A program made the translations under genes and the position numbers. The notes under the pieces were generated by a model. That model ran no database searches, was not told the DNA's origin, and saw only the letters and a list, made by a program, of their open reading frames with translations. This document shows positions 25,072-33,043 of a stretch of 39,171 nucleotides of DNA, piece after piece (position 1 is the first letter of the stretch; the number at the start of each line of letters is the position of its first letter). Source of the DNA: an uncultured Oscillospiraceae bacterium (lineage in GTDB: Bacteria > Bacillota > Clostridia > Oscillospirales > Ruminococcaceae); assembly GCA_910578965.1 (NCBI GenBank), contig CAJTSP010000007.1, positions 1 through 39,171 of the forward strand, written 5' to 3'.

Positions 25072-25100
25072 ATTATAAAACGGACGGTGCAGATTGTCAA
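25072..25100 (-). promoter_or_regulatory. Consensus promoter of asnB
   Basis: Minus strand: TTGACA (plus 25095-25100), a 17-base spacer and TATAAT (plus 25072-25077). Perfect hexamers. Confidence 0.9.
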
Positions 25101-25133
25101 GCCCGATACGCATTTAGAAACGGCCGTACAGCG

Positions 25134-26486
25134 TTATGCTTTAGCCGCCTTGTTGCGTTTTTCGAAGAAATAATAGGCGGGCAGGCCGGTGGCCAGGGCG
25201 ACCACGCTGGCTACAATGGAGGCGCCGGGGGTCCACAGGAAGGTAGACACCAGCAAAATGCCGTTGGCGAAGATGGCAATCACGGTCATTAGCTGCCAGG
25301 CCGGGCAGCGCCAGCCGGGGTTGTAGCCCGGCTTTTTGCGGTGGACGAACATGGTGCAGAAAACCAGCATGTTCTTGACCAGGCAGATGAAGGTAAAATA
25401 ACCCAAGAGGTCATTGATGCTCGACACACAAACCAGCAGGATGGCATAGGCCGCCTGTGCCAGCAGCGCAAAGGAAGGGGTATTGTATTGGGGATGTACC
25501 TCCTCGAACCGCTTGTACCACAGCCCGTCGCGCGCCATGGCATACTCCAAACGGGGCTGGTACATGGTGGCGCTGGACATGGAGCCGGTAATGACCAGGA
25601 TGCCCAGCAGCGCGGTAACGATGCCTGCCGCCGTGCCGATCATAGGGATCTTGGAAAAGGCCAGGGCAATGGGGGCGTCCGAGGCGGCCAGCTCCTCCAG
25701 CGGGATCATGCCGGCGGCTATGGTGGACAGGCCCGCATACAGCAGGATGACAATGCCGATGCAGAGGATCATGACCCGGGGCATGGTTTTGTGCGGGTCT
25801 TTTACCTCACCGGCCATATAGCATGCCCCTACCGCGCCGTCGTACGACCAGGTGGTGGCCGACACGCCGGCCAGCAGCGCCACAATGCCGGTAGCCGCGC
25901 CGGGCATAGCCGGCGCCGAGAGCAGCTCGCCCCTCATAAAGAACAGGCCGACCCCAACCAGAATAAAGAAAGGCAGCATCTTGAGGCTGGTGATAAAGGC
26001 GGTAAAGCGCGCACCCGCCTCAACCGAGCGGTAATGCAGCGCGGTAAAGGCAAGGATGATGACAATCGCCACGATCCGTACCCCCAGGCCGGCCAGCCCG
26101 GGAATAAAGAAGGCCAGGTAATTGGCGATGGCCAGGCTCATCACCGAACAGGTAGACGGGTCGGTAGACCAGAAGGCGAGCCAGCCGTTGAGGAAAGCAA
26201 TCGGGCGCCAGCCGGCCTCCTTGAGCCAGGTGTATTGGCCGCCGTCCTCAGGATATGCAGACGACAGCTCGGCATACAGCATGTTCTGCGGGATCATAAT
26301 CAGGCCGCCCACGATAAAGCTGATGATGAGCATGGTGGCCGAGCCTGCGGCCCCCGCCACCTCGGCAAGCGACGAGAAGATGCCCGAGCCTACCGTTGTG
26401 CCCACGGCCACAGCCAGCGCCGCGCCCAGGCCAAGCTTCCGCTTTAGCTCGCCCTGTGCCTTTGGGGTTTCTTTTTTGTTTTCCAT
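25134..26486 (-). CDS. APC-superfamily amino acid permease
   Basis: A 450-residue membrane transporter with about twelve hydrophobic segments. The first membrane segment carries the APC substrate motif GTTVGSGIFSSLAEVAG (Gly-Ser-Gly near residue 30), and MLYAELSSAYPEDGGQYTWLKEA is the conserved loop after segment 2. It resembles SteT/YfnA-like exchangers of the LAT/APA type. The ATG at 26486 has AAAAAAGGAG twelve bases upstream. It lies 164 bases downstream of the SDR gene on the same strand with no clear promoter between, so it probably shares the operator-bearing SDR promoter at 27460. In that case it imports the substrate or exports a product of the hydrolase locus. Substrate is unknown. 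Confidence 0.87.
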   Translation of the reverse strand: MENKKETPKAQGELKRKLGLGAALAVAVGTTVGSGIFSSLAEVAGAAGSATMLIISFIVGGLIMIPQNMLYAELSSAYPEDGGQYTWLKEAGWRPIAFLNGWLAFWSTDPSTCSVMSLAIANYLAFFIPGLAGLGVRIVAIVIILAFTALHYRSVEAGARFTAFITSLKMLPFFILVGVGLFFMRGELLSAPAMPGAATGIVALLAGVSATTWSYDGAVGACYMAGEVKDPHKTMPRVMILCIGIVILLYAGLSTIAAGMIPLEELAASDAPIALAFSKIPMIGTAAGIVTALLGILVITGSMSSATMYQPRLEYAMARDGLWYKRFEEVHPQYNTPSFALLAQAAYAILLVCVSSINDLLGYFTFICLVKNMLVFCTMFVHRKKPGYNPGWRCPAWQLMTVIAIFANGILLVSTFLWTPGASIVASVVALATGLPAYYFFEKRNKAAKA

Positions 26487-26650
26487 ACCGATGATCCACT
26501 CCTTTTTTCGATGATCTGCCGAAGGCCCTCCCTGTGGGCCGCCCGGCAGGCTTTTGGGGGCGGCCTGCGGCAAAAGCCCCCTGTTTTTTAATAAACGGGT
26601 GCCGCATTGGGACGGGTCCGGGCCCGAAACGGGGCCCACCGCCCCCTGTT

Positions 26651-27403
26651 TTACTGAGCGGTGTACCCGCCGTCAACCATCAGGTGGGTGCCGGTGATAA
26701 AGGATGCCTCCTCGCTTGCGAGGAAGGCAACCGCCCTCGCGATGTCGATGGGCTGGCCCAGCCGCCCCAGCGGGTAGCTCGCCACCAGCCGCTGTACCTC
26801 GCCCTCGTAGTTGCCCGAGCGGGACATATCCTTTACAAAAGCCGGGGTTTCGGTGCCGGCCGGGCACACCACGTTGACCCGGATGCCAAAGGGCGCAAGC
26901 TCCAGCGCAAGGCTCTTGGCAAACTGGATGATGCCGCCCTTGGAGCTGTTGTAGGCGAGGCTTTCCACGCAGCCCACCACGCCCAGCTCGCTGCCGGTGC
27001 ACACAATCGCGCCATGGCTGCTCTTTTTCAGCAGGGGCAGCGCATATTTGGCGCAGAGGAAATACCCCTTGAGGTTGACCCGCATGACCTTGTCCCAATC
27101 CTCCTCGGTGGTGTCCCAAAGGGTTTTGCTGAGCGAATAGGCCGCGTTGTTGTACAAAACGTCCAGCACGCCGTACTCCCGCTCGACCATGGCAAACATG
27201 GCCTCCAACTCGGCGGCGCTGCTCACATCCACCTTGTAAAACACCGCCTTACCTGCCAGCTCGGCCTCCAGGGCCCGGCCGCGGGCCTCGTCCAGGTCTG
27301 CAATGACGACCCGCGCCCCCCGCTCGGTAAACAGCCGGACGGTAGCCTCCCCTATGCCGCTTGCGCCGCCTGTAACCAGGGCAACGTAATGATCCAGACG
27401 CAT
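26651..27403 (-). CDS. Short-chain dehydrogenase/reductase
   Basis: A 250-residue NAD(P)-dependent oxidoreductase of the classical SDR type. The Rossmann motif TGGASGIG is at 11-18, Asp36 in VVIADLDEA favours NAD(H), NNAAYS is at 85-90, and the catalytic Asn110, Ser138, Tyr151 and Lys155 (YNSSK) are all present. C-terminal PAGTETPAF and SFITGTHLMVDGGYTAQ are typical. It is divergent from the LacI-type regulator and has a consensus promoter overlapped by candidate operators. It is probably cotranscribed with the permease. The substrate is not evident; an alcohol or hydroxy-acid intermediate of the locus is a guess. Confidence 0.9.
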   Translation of the reverse strand: MRLDHYVALVTGGASGIGEATVRLFTERGARVVIADLDEARGRALEAELAGKAVFYKVDVSSAAELEAMFAMVEREYGVLDVLYNNAAYSLSKTLWDTTEEDWDKVMRVNLKGYFLCAKYALPLLKKSSHGAIVCTGSELGVVGCVESLAYNSSKGGIIQFAKSLALELAPFGIRVNVVCPAGTETPAFVKDMSRSGNYEGEVQRLVASYPLGRLGQPIDIARAVAFLASEEASFITGTHLMVDGGYTAQ

Positions 27404-27434
27404 CTGTTGTTTCCTCCTTCGTTCTAAAAAATTA

Positions 27435-27460
27435 CTAATACGAATTAATTGATGTATTAA
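27435..27460 (-). promoter_or_regulatory. Composite LacI-type operator at the SDR promoter
   Basis: On the minus strand two overlapping elements: TTAAT-n6-ATTAA (plus 27445-27460) and the CG-centred TTAATTCGTATTAG (plus 27435-27448). The site begins within the -10 and covers the predicted start. It aligns over 26 bases with the site at 34382-34407 with 18 identities and the same internal spacing. Confidence 0.75.
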
Positions 27461-27488
27461 TTATAGCCGAGAGCATCTCTGCTGTCAA
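27460..27488 (-). promoter_or_regulatory. Consensus promoter of SDR-permease
   Basis: Minus strand: TTGACA (plus 27483-27488), a 17-base spacer, TATAAT (plus 27460-27465). Predicted start near 27453, inside the operator. Confidence 0.9.
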
Positions 27489-27556
27489 TTAATAATATTC
27501 CCCAAATAATTCCTGCAATTTTCGTTAAAGTTGAACGGGATAACCATGGTTTTCCC

Positions 27557-27585
27557 TTGAAATGGGTTTCAATTTGACGTATAAT
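27557..27585 (+). promoter_or_regulatory. Promoter of the LacI-type regulator
   Basis: TTGAAA (27557-27562) and TATAAT (27580-27585), 17 bases apart; predicted start near 27592. Confidence 0.85.
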
Positions 27586-27587
27586 TA

Positions 27588-27601
27588 CTAATAAAGATTA
27601 G
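27588..27601 (+). promoter_or_regulatory. Possible autoregulatory operator
   Basis: CTAATAAAGATTAG is a CTAAT-n4-ATTAG palindrome covering the predicted start of the regulator gene. It keeps the outer TAAT/ATTA halves of the other sites but not the central CG, so binding could be weaker. Confidence 0.45.
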
Positions 27602-27617
27602 TGGAATGAGGTGCCGC

Positions 27618-28667
27618 ATGAAAAGAGCTACTTCCAAGGACGTGGCCCGCCTTGCAGGGGTTTCCCAAACCACCGTTTCCTTTGTGATGAACAATACCCC
27701 GGGGGTATCCCTCTCGGACGAGACCCGGCGCAGGGTCATCGAGGCCGCCCGGGAGCTGCAATATATCCCCAACTCGTTTGCAAAGGGGCTCAAAACCAGC
27801 CAATCCCGGCTGCTGGGGGTGTTTTTGCCCTCGATGGACAACCCCTTTTACCCGATGCTGATGAAATACATCGAAAAATACACCGTTGGCCTGAGCTATA
27901 ACGTGATGCTGTGCTGCACCTACCGCAACCCAGAGCGCGAAAAAGCGTATCTGGACCTCTGCATCGAAAAGCAGGTAGATGGGATCATCTACCTGTTTAC
28001 CCCCAACTGGCTCAAGCGGGCGGTGCAGGTCTCGCACAGTATCCCCATCGTGCTCATCAGCGAAAAATCTGACGATGTGCCGCTCAACACTATCAGCATG
28101 AACGGCTTTCGGTGCGGGCAGCTACTGGCGGATCATCTACTGGGGCTGGGGCATCGACGGCTGGCCTACATCATGAGCCAGGTTACCTCCGTTTCACTGA
28201 CCCGCAAGATGCGCCTGGAGGGGATCCGAAGTGCGGTGGAAAAGGCCGGCCTGCCCCCGGACGCGCTCGAGGTGCTTACGGCGCCCGAAACGCCGCCGGA
28301 CGGCACCGAAGCGGACGCCGGGTACCTTTTGATGGACCGGCTGCTGAAGGAGGGCCGGGTGACCGGGGTGATCGGGGTCAACGACCTTGTGGCATTTGGC
28401 GCGCTCTCCTGCGCGCTCACCACGCCCGGCCTGCAGGTGCCGCGCGATATTTCCATCTGCGGGTTTGACAACATCTATCTCTCCGGCATGGCCCGGCCCG
28501 GCCTGACCACGGTGGACTATTGTACCGAGTCCCTCTGCAAGCTGGCAGTGGACATGGTGCTAAACGGCACGGGCGATTCCAATATCCTCAAGCTTGCGAG
28601 CGACCCGCAGCTCATGGTGCGCGGCTCCACCGGCCCGGCGCCCGCAGGCCCGGCCAAAAATGGCTGA
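27618..28667 (+). CDS. LacI/GalR-family transcriptional regulator
   Basis: A 349-residue ligand-responsive repressor. The N-terminal helix-turn-helix TSKDVARLAGVSQTTVSFVMNN is followed by the hinge region YIPNSFAKGLKTSQSRLLGV. The periplasmic-binding-like domain follows, with FLPSMDNPFYPMLM, GHRRLAYI and a C-terminal FDNIYLSGMARPGLTTV. The ATG at 27618 has TGAGGTG five bases upstream; the ATG at 27606 has no such site. It is divergent from the SDR gene. The repeated CG-centred operators at three minus-strand promoters nearby make it the probable local regulator, with its own operator at 27588. The effector is likely a substrate or product of the hydrolases. Confidence 0.9.
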   Translation: MKRATSKDVARLAGVSQTTVSFVMNNTPGVSLSDETRRRVIEAARELQYIPNSFAKGLKTSQSRLLGVFLPSMDNPFYPMLMKYIEKYTVGLSYNVMLCCTYRNPEREKAYLDLCIEKQVDGIIYLFTPNWLKRAVQVSHSIPIVLISEKSDDVPLNTISMNGFRCGQLLADHLLGLGHRRLAYIMSQVTSVSLTRKMRLEGIRSAVEKAGLPPDALEVLTAPETPPDGTEADAGYLLMDRLLKEGRVTGVIGVNDLVAFGALSCALTTPGLQVPRDISICGFDNIYLSGMARPGLTTVDYCTESLCKLAVDMVLNGTGDSNILKLASDPQLMVRGSTGPAPAGPAKNG

Positions 28668-28696
28668 CTGCGGGCAGCCGGCCCATAACTCCCCCG

Positions 28697-28729
28697 TTTC
28701 CGTACCTTGGCACACGCAAGGTACGGAAA
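28697..28729. repeat. Perfect 13-bp inverted repeat
   Basis: TTTCCGTACCTTG and CAAGGTACGGAAA with a 7-base centre, 30 bases after the regulator stop. Neither strand has a T-run after it, so it does not look like a standard terminator by itself. Confidence 0.7.
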
Positions 28730-28779
28730 ATAAAACCGCAGCGGCAACTTGTATCGGGGCGAGCTTATAAAATGGCACC

Positions 28780-28828
28780 AAATCCGCATCGGTCCGGGCG
28801 TAAGCCGCCCGGACCGATGCGGATTTTT
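28780..28828. terminator. Bidirectional terminator between the regulator and the M20 gene
   Basis: A perfect 21-bp stem (28780-28800 with 28806-28826; core GGTCCGGGCG / CGCCCGGACC) with a TAAGC loop. The plus strand runs into TTTTT; the minus strand also ends with TTT. It ends the converging regulator and hydrolase transcripts. Confidence 0.93.
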
Positions 28829-28903
28829 ACCTATCCATATTGTGAACCGTTATGCCGCGCCCCCCCTGCTTGCCGCCAGGAGCGGGCCGGCCGGGGAACA
28901 CGT

Positions 28904-30205
28904 TTACAAGGGGCAGCAGGGGCCGCCCTGCCCAACGGCGGGCGGGCAGAAGGGTTGCTCCTGTACCAAAAGGTCGATAGCCGTGCGGGCAAGGATCTGG
29001 GCCGCCTCCACCAGCTCCTGCACCGGCACCCGTTCCTCGGGCGAGTGGCCCAGCGCGGGGTCGCCCGGGCCAAAGATGGCGATGGGCACCCCCAAGCCCG
29101 CAAACACCCGGCCGTCGCTGGCCTGCTTGTAGCCGCTTAAAACCGGTTCCGAGCCCTGGATCTGGCCGGTCTCGGCCAGCAGGCTGCGGATGAGCGGCGC
29201 GTCGGGGCTTGTGTCGGTGGCCAGCCCTCCCTCGGAATAGGTAGTGGATATCTCCCATGCAAACAGCGAGCCGCCCAGCGAGAGGGCGCTCAGCAGCTCT
29301 TCCATGCGCTGTTTTACAACCCCCTCGGCAATGCCGGGCACCATGCGGCAGTCGAGCTCCAGTTCACAGAGCTCGGGGATGATGTTGACCTTATGCCCGC
29401 CCCGGATATGGGTTGCAGACAAGGTAGTAGGCGGCAGGTAGGGGTGCGCCGTTTTCGCCAGCTCGGGCGCAAGCAGGTCGTTGACCAGGCCGATAAACCG
29501 GGCCATGTGCACGGTGGCGTTGCTGCCCTCCCAGGGCATGGCGCCGTGGCAGGCCCGGCCGTGGATGGTCACCTTGAAATTGGCGATCGCCCGCTCGGCA
29601 CAGCATACCACGTTGGCGGTCTGCTCGCCCACAATCACCATATCCGGCCGCAGCAGCCCGGCGGAACAGAGCCATTTTGCCCCCCGGAAGCTGCTGGCCT
29701 CCTCGTCCGCCACCGGGTTTACCTGCAAAGCGCCGGCCAGGGGCGCGCCCACGGCCTTGACCGCGCAGGCCGCCATGAGCTGGGCGGCCACCGAGCCCTT
29801 GTCGTCGCCTGCGCCGCGGCCGTACACAAAGCCGTCCTCCAACTGGCCGCCAAAGGGGTCGTGCCGCCAGTACGCAAGCTCGCCCGCCGGTACCGTGTCG
29901 ATGTGCGCATTCAAGAGCAGGCACGGGCCCGCCCCGCCCTGCAGGGTGCCGATGACGCTGGGCATGCTGGCGTTGTCCACCCCATCGGCATGGAAGGAGC
30001 GCACCTCGGGCGGCGGGCAGACCGCGCGGGCCTCGATGCCCGCGCGGGAGAGCGCGTCCAAACAGACCCCTGCCGCGGCGCGGGTGTCTCCCGGCGGGTA
30101 GTCGCTGCGGGCCTGGATCAGCGCCTGCAGCAGCCGCACCAATTCGGTCTGCCGCGCGGCGATCCATTCGGCCGCCTGCCTCTTGTAGCGTTCCTTGCCG
30201 CTCAT
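28904..30205 (-). CDS. M20-family metallohydrolase (ArgE/DapE-type)
   Basis: A 433-residue two-zinc hydrolase that cleaves an amide bond of a small amino-acid derivative. Metal and catalytic residues: NAHIDTVP (His101, Asp103), GAGDDKGS (Asp134), VADEEAS (Glu168 catalytic, Glu169), and a late His in ALGHSPEE. The dimerisation segment has HGRACHGAMPWEG. It is last in the four-gene hydrolase operon, and its ATG overlaps the stop of the dihydropyrimidinase-like gene by four bases. Characterised relatives deacylate or decarbamoylate amino acids. Cleavage of an N-acyl or N-carbamoyl intermediate is plausible; the substrate is unknown. Confidence 0.88.
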   Translation of the reverse strand: MSGKERYKRQAAEWIAARQTELVRLLQALIQARSDYPPGDTRAAAGVCLDALSRAGIEARAVCPPPEVRSFHADGVDNASMPSVIGTLQGGAGPCLLLNAHIDTVPAGELAYWRHDPFGGQLEDGFVYGRGAGDDKGSVAAQLMAACAVKAVGAPLAGALQVNPVADEEASSFRGAKWLCSAGLLRPDMVIVGEQTANVVCCAERAIANFKVTIHGRACHGAMPWEGSNATVHMARFIGLVNDLLAPELAKTAHPYLPPTTLSATHIRGGHKVNIIPELCELELDCRMVPGIAEGVVKQRMEELLSALSLGGSLFAWEISTTYSEGGLATDTSPDAPLIRSLLAETGQIQGSEPVLSGYKQASDGRVFAGLGVPIAIFGPGDPALGHSPEERVPVQELVEAAQILARTAIDLLVQEQPFCPPAVGQGGPCCPL

Positions 30206-31572
30206 GACCGGTCACCTCCCTGGGGCCGCAACAGCCGGCCAAAGCCCGGCTGCTGCAAAATGCGGCCGTCTGCATAAACCGGCACGCCGCGCAGGTAGGT
30301 AGCCTCCACGCGGCAGCGCAGGGTGCGGCCCTCATGGCCAAAGCGCGCCGCCCTGCTTTTGGAAAAGCTGTTTTTCCGGCTGAAGGTCCAGGGGCTGTTG
30401 GGGTCAAGCAGGATAAAATCCGCGTCCGCGCCAACGGCCAGCGTGCCCTTGCGGGGATACAGGCCAAACCGCCGGGCCGCGTTGGTGCTGGTAAAGGCGG
30501 CAAACCGCTGCAGGTCCATGCCGCGGTTCAGCACCCCCTCCTCAAACAGCAGCGGGATGGCAAGGTCGATCTCGGGCGCGCCGCAGGCCGCGGCCCGGCC
30601 GCCCTCCGGCGGCAGCTTTTCCTCCTCAAGATAGGGCGCGTGGTCGGTGCCCAGATAGTCGATCTCCCCATCCAGCACGCTTTGCCACAGCCGTTCCATC
30701 CGCGCGCGGCTGCGCAGGGGCGGGTTGATCTTGGCAAAGGCGCCCAGCGCCGCATCGTCCTCATAATTCAGGGTCAGGTAATGCGCGCAGGTCTCGGCCG
30801 TCACATCCACCCCCTGCCGTTTTGCCTGTGCAATCAGCGCCGCTCCCTCCGGGATGGAGAGATGGCAGATGTGCAGCCGGCAGCCGGTAAGCCGGGCGTA
30901 GAGCAACAGGGTATTGATGGCGGTGAGCTCGCCCTGCCAGGGCCGGCTGGCATCGTGCACCGCCAAGGACCACTCCTCGCCGGCGTGCGCCCCTGAAAAG
31001 CCGTTTACCAGGGCAGGGTTTTCGGCGTGCGCGCCAAAAATGCCGCCCAGCGCCGCCACCGCCTGCATTTCCCGTAGCTGGGCGTATTCGTCCGACCAGT
31101 CAAAATCCGGGCCGGCATCCAGGGTAAACGCCTTGTAGCCCACGCACCCGAGCTCCGCCAGCCGGCCAAGCTCACCCAGGTTGGAGGGCATGGCCGAACC
31201 CCAGAGCGCATAATCGATCAGGGAATTTTGCTGCGCACGCCCGGCCTTGAGCTGCCAGGTCGCCTCGTCCTTTACCGGCGGGGCTGTGTTGGGCATATCC
31301 AAAACGGTAGTATAGCCGCCGCTGGCCGCCGCCCGGGTGCCGCAGCGCAGGTCTTCCCTCCATTCGGCCCCGGGGTCAAAAAAGTGCGGGTGGGTATCTA
31401 TCGCGCCGGGCAGCAGGATCCGGCCGCCGCCGTCCAGCACGGTTTTGGCCGGGCCGGGCGCCGGGCCCTCGCCCAGCGCGGCGATTTTTCCGTCTTGTAC
31501 CGCCAGCCAGCCCACAAACACTCCTGTTTGGGCAACGATGCGGGCGTTTTGTACGATCAGGTCTGCCTTCAT
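30202..31572 (-). CDS. Dihydropyrimidinase/allantoinase-family cyclic amidohydrolase
   Basis: Opens a five- or six-membered cyclic ureide. The 456-residue TIM-barrel has all binuclear metal ligands: DTHPHFFDPG (His61, His63), carboxylated Lys147 in GYKAF, His182 in GAHAEN, His237 in HICHLS and Asp310 in GTDHAPY. GYKAF resembles allantoinase (AllB) more than D-hydantoinase. It lies in the middle of the operon, 15 bases after the deaminase-like amidohydrolase stop and overlapping the M20 start. The ATG at 31572 follows AAAAGGAGGC. Allantoin, hydantoin or N-methylhydantoin are possible substrates; sequence alone does not decide. Confidence 0.9.
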   Translation of the reverse strand: MKADLIVQNARIVAQTGVFVGWLAVQDGKIAALGEGPAPGPAKTVLDGGGRILLPGAIDTHPHFFDPGAEWREDLRCGTRAAASGGYTTVLDMPNTAPPVKDEATWQLKAGRAQQNSLIDYALWGSAMPSNLGELGRLAELGCVGYKAFTLDAGPDFDWSDEYAQLREMQAVAALGGIFGAHAENPALVNGFSGAHAGEEWSLAVHDASRPWQGELTAINTLLLYARLTGCRLHICHLSIPEGAALIAQAKRQGVDVTAETCAHYLTLNYEDDAALGAFAKINPPLRSRARMERLWQSVLDGEIDYLGTDHAPYLEEEKLPPEGGRAAACGAPEIDLAIPLLFEEGVLNRGMDLQRFAAFTSTNAARRFGLYPRKGTLAVGADADFILLDPNSPWTFSRKNSFSKSRAARFGHEGRTLRCRVEATYLRGVPVYADGRILQQPGFGRLLRPQGGDRS

Positions 31573-31587
31573 ATTGCTGCCTCCTTT

Positions 31588-33027
31588 TTACAGTTCGCCG
31601 CGCTGCATCATGCCCCGCAGCGGCGTTGCGGGGATAGCGGCAAAGGGCTGTGCCGCCCGCTGCGCCACCCGGTCGGCGGCAAGCTGTGCCTCGCGCACCA
31701 CCTGCTTTTCATCGATGCCCTGCACCCGGAAATCCTCCACCAGGACCTTGCCGTCCACCAGGACCATTTCCACCTCGCTGCCCCGGGCCGAATACACCAG
31801 ATTGGGCACGATGTTGCGCACCGGGGCATGAATTACTGGGGATAGGCCGGGCTGGGTAAGGTCGATCAGCAGCAGGTCGGCCTTTTTGCCCGGCTCCAGC
31901 GAGCCGATCTGTTGCCCCAGCCCGATGGCCCGGGCCGCCTCGATGGTGGCCATGCGCAGCACCCGCCAGGCCGGGAACACCGACGGGCTGCCCGCTTTGC
32001 ACTTGTTGAGGATGGCGGTAAATTTCATCTCGTTGAACATATTGCTGCAGTTGTTGCCGGGCGCCTGGTCGGAGCCGAGGGCCAGACGGCTGCTGGCCTG
32101 CAAAAACGCGGCCGCCGGGGGCACGATGCCGTCGATGATGGCAATGCTGCCGCTGCACAAAACCATGCCCGCCCCCCTGCCGGCAAGATAGCGGGTCTCG
32201 TCGTCGGTGGCCTCGGTAAGGTGCACCGCCATCAGCCGGGGGGTAAGGTAGCCGATCTCGTCCAAAAAGGGGATGGTGCGCTTGCCGTACCGCTGCTGCA
32301 TCTGGTTGGTCTCCCGGTCGCCCTGCGCCACATGCATGTGGATACCGGTATCCAGCCGGGCAGCAGCCTCCCGCACCTCCTCCAGCAGCTCGCGGCTGCA
32401 CATGTCTGCGCCCTGCGGGCCCAGCATGCAGGTGATGCGCCCGTTTGCCGCGCCGTTCCACTCCTCGCACAGGCGCAGGTTGCGCCGCAGTTTGCGCTCG
32501 CCCTCGGCGGGGTCAAATTGGTAGAGCTCGCCCAGGGCGGTGCGGTTTTCTTTTGGCAGCTCGCTGATGAGCTCGGCCACCCGCGCCCGGGTGCCCAGCC
32601 GGATATGGTTTTGCACAATCTCGGTCATGGGGGTGTCAAAGTCGCAGAAGGTAGTGGTGCCCGCCTTGAGCGCCTCCAGGATGTTGAGCATCGAGCCCCT
32701 GAGCACCGCATCGGTATCCTTGCGCAGCTCCTGCTCAAACGGCCACAGGCCGTGCTGCATCCAGTTGTCCAGGTCCTGCGAAACGCCCCGCAGCAGCCCG
32801 TCGCCGGTGTGGATGTGCGCGTCGATCAGGCCGGGCATGAGGGCCTTGCCTGCGGCGTCGATCATCCGGTCGGCCGTATACGCTGCCAGCACCTCCCGGC
32901 TGGGGCCCACCGCCTCGATGCGGCTGCCGCAAACGCCCAGCGCGCCGTCCTCTATAACGCCGGTCCCCTCCCCCTGCATGGTAATCAGGACGGCATGGGC
33001 AAACAAAAGGTCCAGGTTCTTTTTCAC
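31588..33027 (-). CDS. Amidohydrolase of the deaminase/chlorohydrolase (TrzA/MtaD-like) group
   Basis: A 479-residue amidohydrolase-superfamily enzyme expected to act on a heteroaromatic or guanidine-like ring, such as by deamination. Metal ligands His71 and His73 (DAHIHTG), His232 (HMHVAQ), His269 (VHLTEA) and Asp320 (GSDQAPGNN) are in place. The usual GPHxPYxCS is GPQGADMCS (203-211), the catalytic Glu of H-L-x-E-T is Gln235, and the usual SHNPxSN strand reads CSGSIAI (291-297). So the chemistry may not be that of adenosine-type deaminases. The start is GTG at 33027 with GGGAGGC six bases upstream; an upstream ATG would overlap the preceding gene. The gap to the upstream carbamoylase-like gene is 16 bases. 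Confidence 0.82.
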   Translation of the reverse strand: MKKNLDLLFAHAVLITMQGEGTGVIEDGALGVCGSRIEAVGPSREVLAAYTADRMIDAAGKALMPGLIDAHIHTGDGLLRGVSQDLDNWMQHGLWPFEQELRKDTDAVLRGSMLNILEALKAGTTTFCDFDTPMTEIVQNHIRLGTRARVAELISELPKENRTALGELYQFDPAEGERKLRRNLRLCEEWNGAANGRITCMLGPQGADMCSRELLEEVREAAARLDTGIHMHVAQGDRETNQMQQRYGKRTIPFLDEIGYLTPRLMAVHLTEATDDETRYLAGRGAGMVLCSGSIAIIDGIVPPAAAFLQASSRLALGSDQAPGNNCSNMFNEMKFTAILNKCKAGSPSVFPAWRVLRMATIEAARAIGLGQQIGSLEPGKKADLLLIDLTQPGLSPVIHAPVRNIVPNLVYSARGSEVEMVLVDGKVLVEDFRVQGIDEKQVVREAQLAADRVAQRAAQPFAAIPATPLRGMMQRGEL

Positions 33028-33043
33028 AAAAGGCCTCCCTTCC

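Noticed and set aside
19530..25292. Very long open frames on the plus strand opposite pgcA, comM and asnB
   Set aside because: They are antisense to genes with clear family motifs, have no ribosome sites or domains, and arise because GC-rich coding DNA lacks stop codons in the mirrored frame.
28697..28729. Taken at first as the regulator's terminator
   Set aside because: No T-run on either strand; the 21-bp stem at 28780 with TTTTT is the better terminator.
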